DNA of 11,324 nt. Source: Paenibacillus sp. (GTDB lineage: Bacteria > Bacillota > Bacilli > Paenibacillales > NBRC-103111). Where the stretch lies: the NCBI GenBank assembly GCA_029239545.1, contig JARBUQ010000177.1, positions 1-11,324 of the forward strand. The letters run 5' to 3'. The notes beneath the pieces were generated by a model that was not told the origin of the DNA, did not search any database, and saw only the letters and a list, made by a program, of their open reading frames with translations. Positions 1-7,233 of the stretch are shown here, piece by piece (within the stretch, counting starts at the first letter, position 1; each line of letters starts with the position of its first letter). The position numbers were made by a program, and so were the translations under genes.

Positions 1-2
1 CG

Positions 3-1373
3 GCGCGGCTGGCTGCTGCCAGCTCCGCGCCCGCCGCCGCAGGCGCTGCCCGCGCTGCCGCGAGCACGCTCGCGCCGCAACCGCCGCAGGGCGGCGGGCC
101 ACCCCCACTTGCCGATGCGGACATCGGCAAGTGGGGGCTCAGCCCGGCCCAAGGCGCGGCGGTGCGAGCGGCGCTCGCGTTCCTGGCAGCGGCGCCCGAG
201 AGCGCCGCCATCGCTGGCGTTGCTGCTACCGCCGCAGGCTCAGCCCCCATCAAGGTGTCAGCCGGTGCTGCCACCATGTTAGCCATTGGCGCCGCCACGA
301 CTGCGGTGACCTCCGCAGGTGCCGTCACTGCTGTAACCACCACCGCCGCCGCTGCACCGCCCAGATCATTCCTGATCTGGGCGGTGACTGGCGCGGGCAA
401 AACCGAGATGATCTTCCCGCTCATCGAAGCAGAGCTAGCCCGCGGCGGCACGGTCCTCATGGCTACGCCGCGTCGCGACGTCGTCCTGGAGCTCCGCCCC
501 CGCTTGCAGCGGGCATTCCCGGATAGGACGATCGTCACGCTCTACGGCGGCAGCGAGGACCGCTGGAACCGCGGGGACATCACGCTTGCGACTACGCATC
601 AGCTCATGCGCTTTCATCGCGCCTTCGATCTCATCATAATTGACGAGCTCGATGCATTTCCTTACATAAACAATCCGGAGCTGCAATACGCAGCCGGACA
701 AGTGTGCAAGCCGCAGGGTGCCTACATCTTTCTATCAGCTACTCCTCCAATTCCCATGCAGCGCGCAGTCAAGCGCAACCAATTACCTCATGTGCGAGTT
801 CCGGTTCGTTTCCATCGCCACCCTCTTCCCGTGCCCAAGCTCCTCCTCACGAATCGCAAAAATCCACTCCCGCAGAAGCTTATAAAAGCTCTCGAAGCTT
901 CGCTGAACCGCGGAGCCCAGCTTTTTATTTTTGTTCCCAAGATTAAAGAAGTAGACGTTATAACGGGGCGGCTTAGAGCTGTATTTTCCAATTCCACCAT
1001 CTCCATCGAGGGTACTTCCTCCAAAGATCCCGAACGGGCTGACAAAGTGACCCATTTTCGAGATGGGAAAATTCGGATTTTGGTTACAACCACCATCCTG
1101 GAACGGGGAGTCACAGTACCGAAGACCGATGTGTTCATTCTGCAAGCCGATTCTTCACTCTTTGATGAAGCCTCTCTTGTACAAATGGCTGGCCGAGCGG
1201 GCAGATCCAAGGATGATCCGTTTGGTTATGTATACTTCATATCTACGGCCAAGACGAATGCTCAGGCAGGGGCGATTCGCCAAATTCGCAAGATGAACCG
1301 AATAGCTTTCAAAAACGGCTTCTTACTTAAAAACAGGGATTCCCAAAATAACAACATGCCGAATCCATATTAA
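3..1373 (+). CDS. comFA: ComFA, ATP-dependent DNA helicase/translocase of competence (5' truncated)
   Basis: A superfamily 2 helicase that helps drive single-stranded DNA through the ComEC channel during transformation. The frame is open to the left edge, so the true start (and the Cys zinc-binding region usual for the family) lies outside; 456 residues are visible. Numbering from base 3: a Q-motif-like segment (WGLSPAQ) near residue 45, Walker A GAGKT with Lys at about 133, the DELD box at about 214, the SAT motif at about 245, and the QMAGRAGR arginine-finger motif at about 394. All helicase motifs are intact. Odd: between the AALAFL segment and the Walker A strand (FLIWAVTGAGKT) lies about 60 residues of Ala/Thr/Val-rich sequence that I would not expect in this family, and the upstream part is Ala/Pro-rich. 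GC is 52 of 60 in bases 1-60 and 20 of 60 in 1321-1380. comFC follows immediately. Confidence 0.93.
   Translation, partial: ARLAAASSAPAAAGAARAAASTLAPQPPQGGGPPPLADADIGKWGLSPAQGAAVRAALAFLAAAPESAAIAGVAATAAGSAPIKVSAGAATMLAIGAATTAVTSAGAVTAVTTTAAAAPPRSFLIWAVTGAGKTEMIFPLIEAELARGGTVLMATPRRDVVLELRPRLQRAFPDRTIVTLYGGSEDRWNRGDITLATTHQLMRFHRAFDLIIIDELDAFPYINNPELQYAAGQVCKPQGAYIFLSATPPIPMQRAVKRNQLPHVRVPVRFHRHPLPVPKLLLTNRKNPLPQKLIKALEASLNRGAQLFIFVPKIKEVDVITGRLRAVFSNSTISIEGTSSKDPERADKVTHFRDGKIRILVTTTILERGVTVPKTDVFILQADSSLFDEASLVQMAGRAGRSKDDPFGYVYFISTAKTNAQAGAIRQIRKMNRIAFKNGFLLKNRDSQNNNMPNPY
102..137. repeat. perfect 15-bp inverted repeat inside comFA
   Basis: Arms 102-116 and 123-137 are exact reverse complements around a 6-base loop. 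The repeat lies wholly inside the comFA reading frame, where it encodes a PPLADADIGKWG segment, so it is translated. No T-run follows, so it is not a typical terminator. Its function is unknown. Confidence 0.85.
355..386. repeat. perfect 14-bp inverted repeat just before the comFA Walker A motif
   Basis: Arms 355-368 and 373-386 are exact reverse complements with a 4-base loop (ttcc). The repeat marks the right-hand edge of the Ala-rich insertion and runs into the codons for the Walker A strand. It is the second long perfect palindrome within about 300 bases of this coding region. Confidence 0.85.
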
Positions 1374-2186
1374 TTGAACGGGGGAAGAGGACTGAATCAG
1401 AATAACAAGTTAACGAAATCGTTACAACAGCTCTGGAAAACAAGCCTGCGAGGGTTAGAATCCCTGCTTCATCCTCGATCTGCTTCTTGTATTTACTGCA
1501 GTGGACCTGTGGCATCCCAGTCTGGCAAGCAAGATCTGCAACATTTATGCGCCCGCTGCAATGAACAACTGCTATGGATTACCTCCATTCAATGTGAGGC
1601 TTGCGGTCGAGGAGAACGGTGTGAGGATTGCCGGAGGAGGTCAGCACCCTATTTGGCAGCGAGTCGAAGCTGTGTTCGTTATACGGAGCAGATGAAGCCT
1701 TGGCTGGCCAGATTCAAATATCGCGGGGATGAACGTCTAAAAGTGTTATTCGCCGATATGCTAGAGCGTGTTTATAAGGAGCAATATCACCCTCGGACGG
1801 GCAGACTTAAGCTCCGTGTAGATCTTTTGTCCTACGTGCCTGTCAGTAAAGAACGTTTTGCCGAAAGAGGATTTAATCAAGCGCAGCTTTTGGCTGAGGA
1901 GCTAGGCAGACGTCTGGGAATCCCAGTCGAGCCTCTGTTGGATAGGTCCAGGCATACAGGCAAGCAAAGCTACAAAAATCGCGCAGAGCGGCTGGAAGCT
2001 ATGAAACATGCATTTGAAATTCGATTGGATACGTGCAAACGCGTATTAACAAAATTAGACTTTCGACCGATAACTATATTAATGATAGATGATGTTTATA
2101 CAACCGGGAGTACGCTTCATCAATGTGCCACCGTGGTTTGTAATCATTTGCCCGCTAAGGTGTACGGCCTTACTTGGGCCAGATAA
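1374..2186 (+). CDS. comFC: ComFC, competence protein with zinc finger and phosphoribosyltransferase-like domain
   Basis: Partner of ComFA in DNA uptake. Four CxxC pairs or near-pairs (CIYC, CARC, CEAC, CEDC) in the first third form the zinc-binding region. A type I phosphoribosyltransferase fold follows, with the PRPP-loop signature IDDVYTTGST near the C-terminus and the usual VPVSKERFAERGFNQA segment in the middle. The end is clear; the start is not. The frame contains no ATG or GTG before the first Cys. Candidates are TTG at 1374, directly after the comFA stop and without a Shine-Dalgarno of its own, and CTG at 1392, seven bases after a GGGGG run at 1380-1384. The coordinates use TTG 1374 (270 aa). 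comFC is in the same frame as comFA with only TAA between them, so it is probably translated by coupling. No sign of damage. Confidence 0.9.
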   Translation: MNGGRGLNQNNKLTKSLQQLWKTSLRGLESLLHPRSASCIYCSGPVASQSGKQDLQHLCARCNEQLLWITSIQCEACGRGERCEDCRRRSAPYLAASRSCVRYTEQMKPWLARFKYRGDERLKVLFADMLERVYKEQYHPRTGRLKLRVDLLSYVPVSKERFAERGFNQAQLLAEELGRRLGIPVEPLLDRSRHTGKQSYKNRAERLEAMKHAFEIRLDTCKRVLTKLDFRPITILMIDDVYTTGSTLHQCATVVCNHLPAKVYGLTWAR

Positions 2187-2220
2187 CAACAAATAGACGC
2201 TTAAGCTTAAACTAGCAGTA

Positions 2221-2226
2221 TATAAT
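2221..2226 (+). promoter_or_regulatory. possible SigA -10 element before yvyF
   Basis: A consensus TATAAT lies about 20 bases ahead of the yvyF start in the short gap after comFC. No convincing -35 sits at the right distance (the best is TTAAGC at 2201-2206, with only 14 bases of spacer). A start here would give almost no leader, since the Shine-Dalgarno is at 2232-2239. Treat as weak. Confidence 0.25.
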
Positions 2227-2246
2227 AGATCAAGGGGTGTTCGTTG

Positions 2247-2672
2247 ATGGGAATGAATCTGGACAATTGTCCCCAATGCGGTAAGGTATATGTAAAGAAT
2301 GCCTATAATGTTTGTGCGAGCTGCCTTAGAGCAGTAGAGGATCAGTACCAGCTATGTGTGCAATTTTTACGTAAGAACCGAACGAGCAGCATGCAGGAGT
2401 TAAGCCAGGAGACCGGTGTTAGTATTAAACAGATCACGAAGTTCATCAGAGAAGGACGGATAACGAACCGTGAGGCTCCGAATGTTAGGACCGCTTGTGA
2501 AGTATGCGGAAACGGAATTCAAGAGGGGACGATTTGCGACACTTGCCGGATGAAGCTCAACAAGGACGTGAATCATCTCAAGGAAGATACGTTGCGCAGA
2601 GCGGAGGCTGACAAGAAACATTCAGCTACTTTCCAGATCAAAGATCGCATCGATGACAAAAAACGACTGTAA
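2247..2672 (+). CDS. yvyF: YvyF-family flagellar-operon protein (two zinc ribbons flanking a helix-turn-helix)
   Basis: A 141-residue protein matching the YvyF family, found between comFC and flgM in Bacillales. An N-terminal ribbon CPQC...CASC and a C-terminal ribbon CEVC...CDTC flank a segment (MQELSQETGVSIKQITKFIR) that reads as a winged or MerR-like helix-turn-helix. The C-terminal tail is highly charged. ATG 2247 is chosen because AAGGGGTG at 2232-2239 gives 7-base spacing; TTG 2244 would be too close. Its precise role is not established as far as I know; position suggests regulation of, or assistance to, late flagellar genes. A DNA- or RNA-binding function is inferred from domain form only. 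The gene ends about 50 bases before the SigD promoter of flgM. Confidence 0.85.
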   Translation: MGMNLDNCPQCGKVYVKNAYNVCASCLRAVEDQYQLCVQFLRKNRTSSMQELSQETGVSIKQITKFIREGRITNREAPNVRTACEVCGNGIQEGTICDTCRMKLNKDVNHLKEDTLRRAEADKKHSATFQIKDRIDDKKRL

Positions 2673-2724
2673 CTTGCGAAAAAACCAGATAAATATTTAC
2701 CACTAAATACCCAGGGTTATGCTC

Positions 2725-2752
2725 TAAACATTCCAGCCGAACTGTCCGATAA
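2725..2752 (+). promoter_or_regulatory. SigD (sigma-28) promoter for flgM and downstream flagellar genes
   Basis: The -35 is TAAA at 2725-2728, followed by 16 bases and the -10 TCCGATAA at 2745-2752, which differs from the flagellar consensus GCCGATAA at one base. It sits about 55 bases before the flgM start, in the only gap of useful size in this part of the operon. In Bacillus subtilis flgM is also transcribed from a SigD promoter, giving a loop in which SigD makes its own inhibitor. Confidence 0.8.
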
Positions 2753-2806
2753 ACTAGATAATATAGGTTCCACGTGAAACACAGGAATTTGAACGAGGTG
2801 AGACTA

Positions 2807-3079
2807 ATGAAGATTAATGGTATCCATTCAGTGGGTGGAACGAACCCTTATAACCGCAATCAAGAGAATCGATCGAATGATGCGAAGGGCGCCAAAGAAA
2901 AGCAGAGAGATCAGGTGCGAATTTCTTCGGAAGCGCAAGAGCTGCTGGAAGCACAAGCCAGTGGGGATACAGCACGCATGCAGAAGCTTCAAGAGCTTAA
3001 GCAGTCTGTTTCTACTGGAACGTATCATGTGGAAGCCAACCAAATTGCGGAGAAGCTCTTCCCTTACTTGAAGTCATAA
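2807..3079 (+). CDS. flgM: FlgM, anti-sigma-D factor
   Basis: A 90-residue protein close in size to B. subtilis FlgM (about 88 aa). FlgM binds and inhibits SigD, delaying flagellin and other late genes until the hook is finished. The N-terminus (MKINGIHSVGGTNPY) is typical. The middle is charged and probably disordered, followed by VRISSEAQELLEAQ and the C-terminal sigma-binding segment (GTYHVEANQIAEKLFPYL). ATG 2807 is chosen because GAGGTGAGA begins at 2795, with 6 bases between its core and the start; an upstream in-frame GTG at 2774 lacks such a site and would add residues outside the family pattern. flgN follows 23 bases downstream. No oddities. Confidence 0.93.
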   Translation: MKINGIHSVGGTNPYNRNQENRSNDAKGAKEKQRDQVRISSEAQELLEAQASGDTARMQKLQELKQSVSTGTYHVEANQIAEKLFPYLKS

Positions 3080-3102
3080 ACCGCATGAGGTGACTATAAA
3101 TT

Positions 3103-3597
3103 ATGGAAACAGTAATCAGAGCCATGGATGAGATGATTGATGTACATCAATTATTGATTGAGCTGGGCACCGAGAAGAAGTCGGTAATAGTCGATAATCA
3201 GGTAGACCGGTTGTCGCAGATCACTCAGAAAGAGAACAAGCTGATTAAGTTGGCTGCAGATCTTGAAGCACTAAGAATCCAGGCGGTGAATGCGTATCTC
3301 AGAGGGAGAGGCTTATTCCCGGCAGGAGCAGTAAGTGTAAGTGATCTGTCGAAGCTTGTCGTGAAGCTGGAGGAGAAGGAAGCACTTCTATCCAGACAAC
3401 GATCCCTAATCAGTCTGATCCATGAGCTGAAGTCCATTCATGAAGTGAACCAGCAATTAATAGCGCATTCACTTGCCTATATAGATTACTCTCTTGATCT
3501 TTTATCAGCTTCACCCGATCAGGAGCCGACTTATCAGCATCCGCTTAATGATCATACTCAGATTCAACGCAATCGCATGTTCGATCGAAAAGCTTAA
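3103..3597 (+). CDS. flgN: FlgN, chaperone for hook-associated proteins FlgK and FlgL
   Basis: A 164-residue, almost entirely helical protein with heptad-like spacing of Leu and Ile, matching FlgN. It acts in the cytoplasm, binding the C-terminal helices of FlgK and FlgL and guiding them to the flagellar type III export gate. The start ATG 3103 has GAGGTGA at 3087-3093. The last 25 or so residues are polar and probably disordered. The call rests on position between flgM and flgK plus helical character, because FlgN sequences are poorly conserved. Its client genes are directly downstream in the same transcript. Confidence 0.88.
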   Translation: METVIRAMDEMIDVHQLLIELGTEKKSVIVDNQVDRLSQITQKENKLIKLAADLEALRIQAVNAYLRGRGLFPAGAVSVSDLSKLVVKLEEKEALLSRQRSLISLIHELKSIHEVNQQLIAHSLAYIDYSLDLLSASPDQEPTYQHPLNDHTQIQRNRMFDRKA

Positions 3598-3665
3598 GAG
3601 CAGCTATACAGGCCACCCCTATGGGAATGGAGCTTGCGTGTAGCTAGTTTGAAAGGGGAAGGCAC

Positions 3666-5252
3666 ATGGGCTCCACTTTTGGCGGTATAGAAATATCCAA
3701 ACGCAGCTTGTTCTCGCATCAGGCAGCACTGACTACAACAGGGCATAATATTGCCAATTCCGATACACGGGGGTATACCCGCCAGGTCGTTAATTTGACA
3801 GCGGCACGTCCGATGGAAGCTGTAGCAATGGCTAGAACCACGGTCCCAGGACAGTCGGGTCAAGGTGTTGAATTCACATCCATCACGCGCATACGCGAAC
3901 GCTTTTTGGATCAGCAATTTTATAATGAGAACAAGTCATTCGGAGAATGGTCCCTACGCAACAATACATTAGAGAAGCTGGAAGCGATTATTAATGAGCC
4001 TACCGACACAGGAATACGTCAGGTCATCACGAACTTCTGGAATGCGTGGCAGGAACTCAGCAAGATCCCGGATAATTTGACTGCCAGATCGATTGTAAAA
4101 GAGAGCGCGGTGGCGATGACCGATGCCTTCAATCATACGGCTAAGCAGTTAGCGGATCTCAGAGCGGACCTTACAGATAATATTAACGTCAAAGTGACTG
4201 AGGTGAACTCAACACTCAGCCAGATCGCCGCCCTTAACCATGAGATATACCGAATAGAGGGACTAGGCAATGATGCGAATGACATTCGCGATCAGCGCGA
4301 TGTCCTTGTGGACGATTTATCCAAGGTTATTAATGTTTCCGTGGTGGAGGCGCAGAACGGTTATACGATATCAATGGGTAGTCTTGAGCTTGTCAATGGG
4401 TTTGAGGTGTCTACAGAAGTTAGCGCACAGTCGATGGAGCAGTCTTTTGCAAGTAGGGATCTTAGCAGTGGAGAAATCTTCGGGATGATTACCTCACGTG
4501 ATCTTTATGTGAAGAGCTACAGCGATCAATTGGATTCCATGGCCAGGGCGTTCGTGCAAGGGGATGTGAAGGTCACGCTACCTGCTGGCGTTGTCATTCC
4601 AGAGGGAACGGTCATTAACGGAACTACTTACAGTGGAAGCGTGGCCGCCAGGACTTTAACAACACCATTGGATACTACAGTTAGCGGGTTCAACGGTCTG
4701 CATAGTTTGGGGTATACACTTACCGATGGAGCGCCTCAGAATGGAGGCGTGTTCTTCCAAACCAAGGATGGAACCGGAACGATTACAGCTGGCAACATTG
4801 GTGTTAATCCCGACGTTGTGAATAATGTACAGAAGATTGCCGCTTCTATGCGAACGTATATGGACCCCATAACCAATACGGAGAAACTTGTAGTAGGGAA
4901 TAATGATCTCGCCCTTCTTGCAGCAGGCTTGCAGCTGCAGAAATTTGACTTCGATCCGGACCAGACTGGAACCGCTGTGCTGAACGGTGGGACGCTGGAT
5001 GAGTTTTTCCGGGCTGTAGTAGGCCAGCTAGGCGTTCAGGCTCAAGAAGCTACTCGCCAAGCGTTGAATCAGAAGATCATGGTGGAGCAGGTTGAATCAC
5101 GGCGTCAATCGGTTAGCGGAGTTTCCCTGGATGAAGAGATGTCCAATATGATTAAGTTCCAGCATGCTTACAATGCCGCCGCTCGTGCACTCACTTCACA
5201 AGATGAGATACTGGACAAAATAATTAATGGCATGGGTCGCGTGGGCCTATAA
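3666..5252 (+). CDS. flgK: FlgK, hook-associated protein 1 (hook-filament junction)
   Basis: A 528-residue protein forming the first junction ring between hook and filament. The N-terminus carries the rod/hook-family signature (HQAALTTTGHNIANSDTRGYTRQ), and the C-terminus the matching helix (SLDEEMSNMIKFQHAYNAAARALTSQDEILDKII, split across about residues 488-522). The centre (about residues 290-400) is a beta-rich variable insert that would face outward. Length is slightly above B. subtilis FlgK (about 507 aa). Start ATG 3666 follows AAAGGGGA. There is no signal peptide, as expected for export through the flagellar secretion system. flgL begins 25 bases after the stop. Confidence 0.96.
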   Translation: MGSTFGGIEISKRSLFSHQAALTTTGHNIANSDTRGYTRQVVNLTAARPMEAVAMARTTVPGQSGQGVEFTSITRIRERFLDQQFYNENKSFGEWSLRNNTLEKLEAIINEPTDTGIRQVITNFWNAWQELSKIPDNLTARSIVKESAVAMTDAFNHTAKQLADLRADLTDNINVKVTEVNSTLSQIAALNHEIYRIEGLGNDANDIRDQRDVLVDDLSKVINVSVVEAQNGYTISMGSLELVNGFEVSTEVSAQSMEQSFASRDLSSGEIFGMITSRDLYVKSYSDQLDSMARAFVQGDVKVTLPAGVVIPEGTVINGTTYSGSVAARTLTTPLDTTVSGFNGLHSLGYTLTDGAPQNGGVFFQTKDGTGTITAGNIGVNPDVVNNVQKIAASMRTYMDPITNTEKLVVGNNDLALLAAGLQLQKFDFDPDQTGTAVLNGGTLDEFFRAVVGQLGVQAQEATRQALNQKIMVEQVESRRQSVSGVSLDEEMSNMIKFQHAYNAAARALTSQDEILDKIINGMGRVGL

Positions 5253-5277
5253 GGTTTTAGATGAAGGAGGTAACGGT

Positions 5278-6174
5278 ATGGCTTTTCGCGTAACACAGAA
5301 TATGATGAATACGCAGCTGCTGCGTAATTTGAATAATAATATGTCCCGCATGGACAATCTGCAGAACCAGCTGTCCACAGGGAGAAGAATTAATAAACCT
5401 TCTGATGATCCCGTGGGAATCAGCTTCTCTATGCGGTACCGCACGGAGCTATCCTCGAACGAACAGTACCAGACCAACGTGGCTGCAGGATTATCCTGGT
5501 TATCCTACTCTGACACCATGATGGACCAGGCTGGGTCCGTAATACAACGGCTTAGGGAGCTGGCTGTGTATAGCTCTAATGGAACGAATCCACAAGCGGC
5601 CCTTGACACATTCAAGAAGGAAGTCGATCAGCTCTATGAACAGATGGTCGATATCGGGAACAGCCAGTTCAACGGCAAGTATGTATTCAATGGGCAGTTG
5701 ACAGATGTTAAGCCTTATACGGTAGATGCTGCACAGACCGAATCCACCGATGACGCATTGATCGAGTTTGAGGTAGGAGCGGGGGTAAGGATTCCGGTTA
5801 ACGTGCTCGGAGACAAGGTATTCGGCTATCCTGCGGATACTGATAACGTGTTCAGGACGATTAAGGATTTCAGCACGGCCTTGGAGACCGGCGATTTTGC
5901 CGCAATCGGCGCAACGATTTCCGCAATAGATACGAGAATGAACAAGATGCTTGATGTACGTGCAGATATCGGCGCGAAGACGAATCGGATCGAGCTCGTT
6001 GAAGCCAGACTTAAGGACATCTCCTTGAACGTAGAATCTCTCCAGTCCAAGACCGAAGACGCCGATATGGCGATTGTAATCACCAATCTTAAGACGGACG
6101 AGAACGTATACCAAGCTTCGTTGGCAGCCGGCTCCAAGCTTATACAGCCTAGCCTGATGGATTTTTTGCGTTAG
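5278..6174 (+). CDS. flgL: FlgL, hook-associated protein 3 (hook-filament junction)
   Basis: A 298-residue flagellin-like protein forming the second junction ring, on which the filament cap and flagellin assemble. The N-terminal D0/D1 helices (VTQNMMNTQLL, QLSTGRRINKPSDDP) and C-terminal helices (LKTDENVYQASLAAGSKLI, ending SLMDFLR) are flagellin-family features. A short beta-rich centre lies between. Length equals the usual Bacillus FlgL. ATG 5278 is chosen on AAGGAGG at 5264-5270 with 7-base spacing; the longer open frame from 5227 overlaps flgK and adds residues foreign to the family. It is an export client of FlgN. Confidence 0.95.
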   Translation: MAFRVTQNMMNTQLLRNLNNNMSRMDNLQNQLSTGRRINKPSDDPVGISFSMRYRTELSSNEQYQTNVAAGLSWLSYSDTMMDQAGSVIQRLRELAVYSSNGTNPQAALDTFKKEVDQLYEQMVDIGNSQFNGKYVFNGQLTDVKPYTVDAAQTESTDDALIEFEVGAGVRIPVNVLGDKVFGYPADTDNVFRTIKDFSTALETGDFAAIGATISAIDTRMNKMLDVRADIGAKTNRIELVEARLKDISLNVESLQSKTEDADMAIVITNLKTDENVYQASLAAGSKLIQPSLMDFLR

Positions 6175-6220
6175 AGCCATTCAGCTATTAAAGCGATCAT
6201 ACTAGAAAGGAGGTCGAGGT

Positions 6221-6793
6221 ATGCCATCCATCCCACAGATCCAGATTAGACAGACCTATGCTCGCATCGGCATTGATGCTGATCTGGGTTCCTATGATAT
6301 GAAGCAGCCACGGCCTACATTCGAGTTGAAACAGCCCGCTGCGAAGATAGAGATCCGCTCCCATCATGGGGAGATGGACATCGACCAGAGTAAAGCCTGG
6401 GATGCTCTTGGTCGTGCCAACATCCTGGAAGTCATGAGTCGGATATTCGACCAGACGAAGAATGTCGTTATGGATGCTATAGCCAGCATTGTGGACGAAG
6501 GCAATCAAATGGGCGATATCGCTAAAAACAAACAACCTATGATCCCGGAGCTTGCCAAGAATGTTACGGTAAGCTTTCCTCAGTTTCAGTACGCAGGGGA
6601 AGCTTCTTATGATAATGTGGATATTACGTACACAGCTCGTAAACCAGATATCGAAGTCACACCGAGCAGTATCGAGCTTACCTCTCACCCTAATGCCCCG
6701 GAAGTGAATTATACGCGAGGGAAATTGGATATTTATATGCAGCAGTACAATAAGATCGAGATTACACCTCCCGCCCTTGACGCCAGAGTGTGA
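6221..6793 (+). CDS. yviE: YviE-like protein of the late flagellar operon (DUF6470 type)
   Basis: A 190-residue protein in the yviE position between flgL and fliW, with the length of its B. subtilis counterpart. It has no signal peptide or membrane segment. Alternating short beta-type stretches (IQIRQTYARIGID, FELKQPAAKIEIRS, DITYTARKPDIEV) surround a helical middle (about residues 60-100). The repeated D/E-I-x-x-T/S and PxPE patterns suggest a strand-rich fold. The Shine-Dalgarno AAAGGAGGT at 6206-6214 is near perfect, implying strong translation. The function is not known to me; conserved linkage suggests a role in filament assembly or its control. An intrinsic terminator follows. Confidence 0.82.
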   Translation: MPSIPQIQIRQTYARIGIDADLGSYDMKQPRPTFELKQPAAKIEIRSHHGEMDIDQSKAWDALGRANILEVMSRIFDQTKNVVMDAIASIVDEGNQMGDIAKNKQPMIPELAKNVTVSFPQFQYAGEASYDNVDITYTARKPDIEVTPSSIELTSHPNAPEVNYTRGKLDIYMQQYNKIEITPPALDARV

Positions 6794-6823
6794 TGGGGGA
6801 CAATCAAATATGTGATCGGATTC

Positions 6824-6845
6824 AGCTCCCGGAGGAGCTTTTTTC
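6824..6845 (+). terminator. intrinsic terminator after yviE
   Basis: The stem AGCTCC (6824-6829) pairs with GGAGCT (6834-6839) around a 4-base loop, followed by a T-run through 6844. It is about 30 bases after the yviE stop and probably ends the flgM-yviE transcript. fliW-csrA would then need read-through or a promoter in the following gap. Confidence 0.72.
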
Positions 6846-7215
6846 TTGTTAAGATGGGAATACTAGCTGCTAGAGTAGAGTTTATCGGATGTGAGCAGCG
6901 AATAGGAGGACGGTTACTGTGAGTAATAAGGTTGTGTATACGGGTGGGAGTCTGAATAACAAGTTATGGTATGCTTATAAGAGACTGCAGCCACTATTGA
7001 TCACGGAAACAAACGAACCAGCAGACTAATGGCCTATGGCATCTACTGCAGAATGGGTTTATGCCGTTCTCTTTAGAAGCGGAAGTGCTATTGGAGTACA
7101 ATACAGGGATGCTTGAGTTTTACGAAACAGATGATCGAACAAAAATACTGCAGCTTTTGATCCAGCAACAGGAGAAATGGCAAGCCAAATATGAGGTTCT
7201 GTAACACTTCGACCA
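6846..7215. other. gap between yviE terminator and fliW
   Basis: About 370 bases without an annotated intact gene. It holds a possible start with a good Shine-Dalgarno at 6904-6910 and two overlapping short open frames that look like one frameshifted gene (see the entry at 6919-7204). A promoter for fliW-csrA is expected here if the terminator is efficient. I see no clear SigA or SigD promoter: TTGTTA at 6846-6851 and TAGAGT at 6871-6876 are 19 bases apart and poor. A small palindrome (ctagctgctag) lies at 6863-6873. Confidence 0.5.
6919..7204 (+). pseudogene. small hypothetical gene, apparently frameshifted
   Basis: GTG 6919 follows AGGAGGA (6904-6910, 8-base spacing) and opens a 36-residue frame beginning MSNKVVYTGGSLNNKLWY and stopping at 7029. 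The frame one base forward is open from 7001 to TAA 7202-7204 and contains ATG 7061, from which a 47-residue protein (MPFSLEAEVLLEYNTGML... ending QAKYEVL) can be read. That second part has a protein-like composition: acidic, helical, no rare-codon clutter. Joining the frames somewhere in 7001-7026 gives one protein of about 94 residues. I do not recognise the family; the second half vaguely resembles small helical flagellar chaperones, but I would not name it. Either a one-base sequence error or real decay would explain the break. Two separate small genes are possible, but 7061 has no good Shine-Dalgarno. Confidence 0.45.
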
Positions 7216-7233
7216 ATGAAAGAGGGGTATAGT

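Noticed and set aside
131..526. Arg/His-rich open frame in another + frame over the 5' part of comFA
   Set aside because: An out-of-frame reading of GC-rich comFA codons; the helicase motifs are in the other frame.
788..1210. Long minus-strand open frames opposite comFA and others opposite flgM, flgN and yviE
   Set aside because: Shadows of the coding frame; the proteins have no domain character and the + strand genes are certain.
3599..3650. Possible hairpin between flgN and flgK
   Set aside because: Only imperfect short matches (agctataca against tgtagct); not enough to call a structure.
5227..5277. Upstream extension of flgL
   Set aside because: It overlaps the end of flgK; the AAGGAGG and family-typical N-terminus place the start at 5278.
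5500..6180. 226-codon open frame on the minus strand opposite flgL
   Set aside because: It lies entirely over flgL, whose protein is a full-length family match; no Shine-Dalgarno or recognisable protein on the minus strand.
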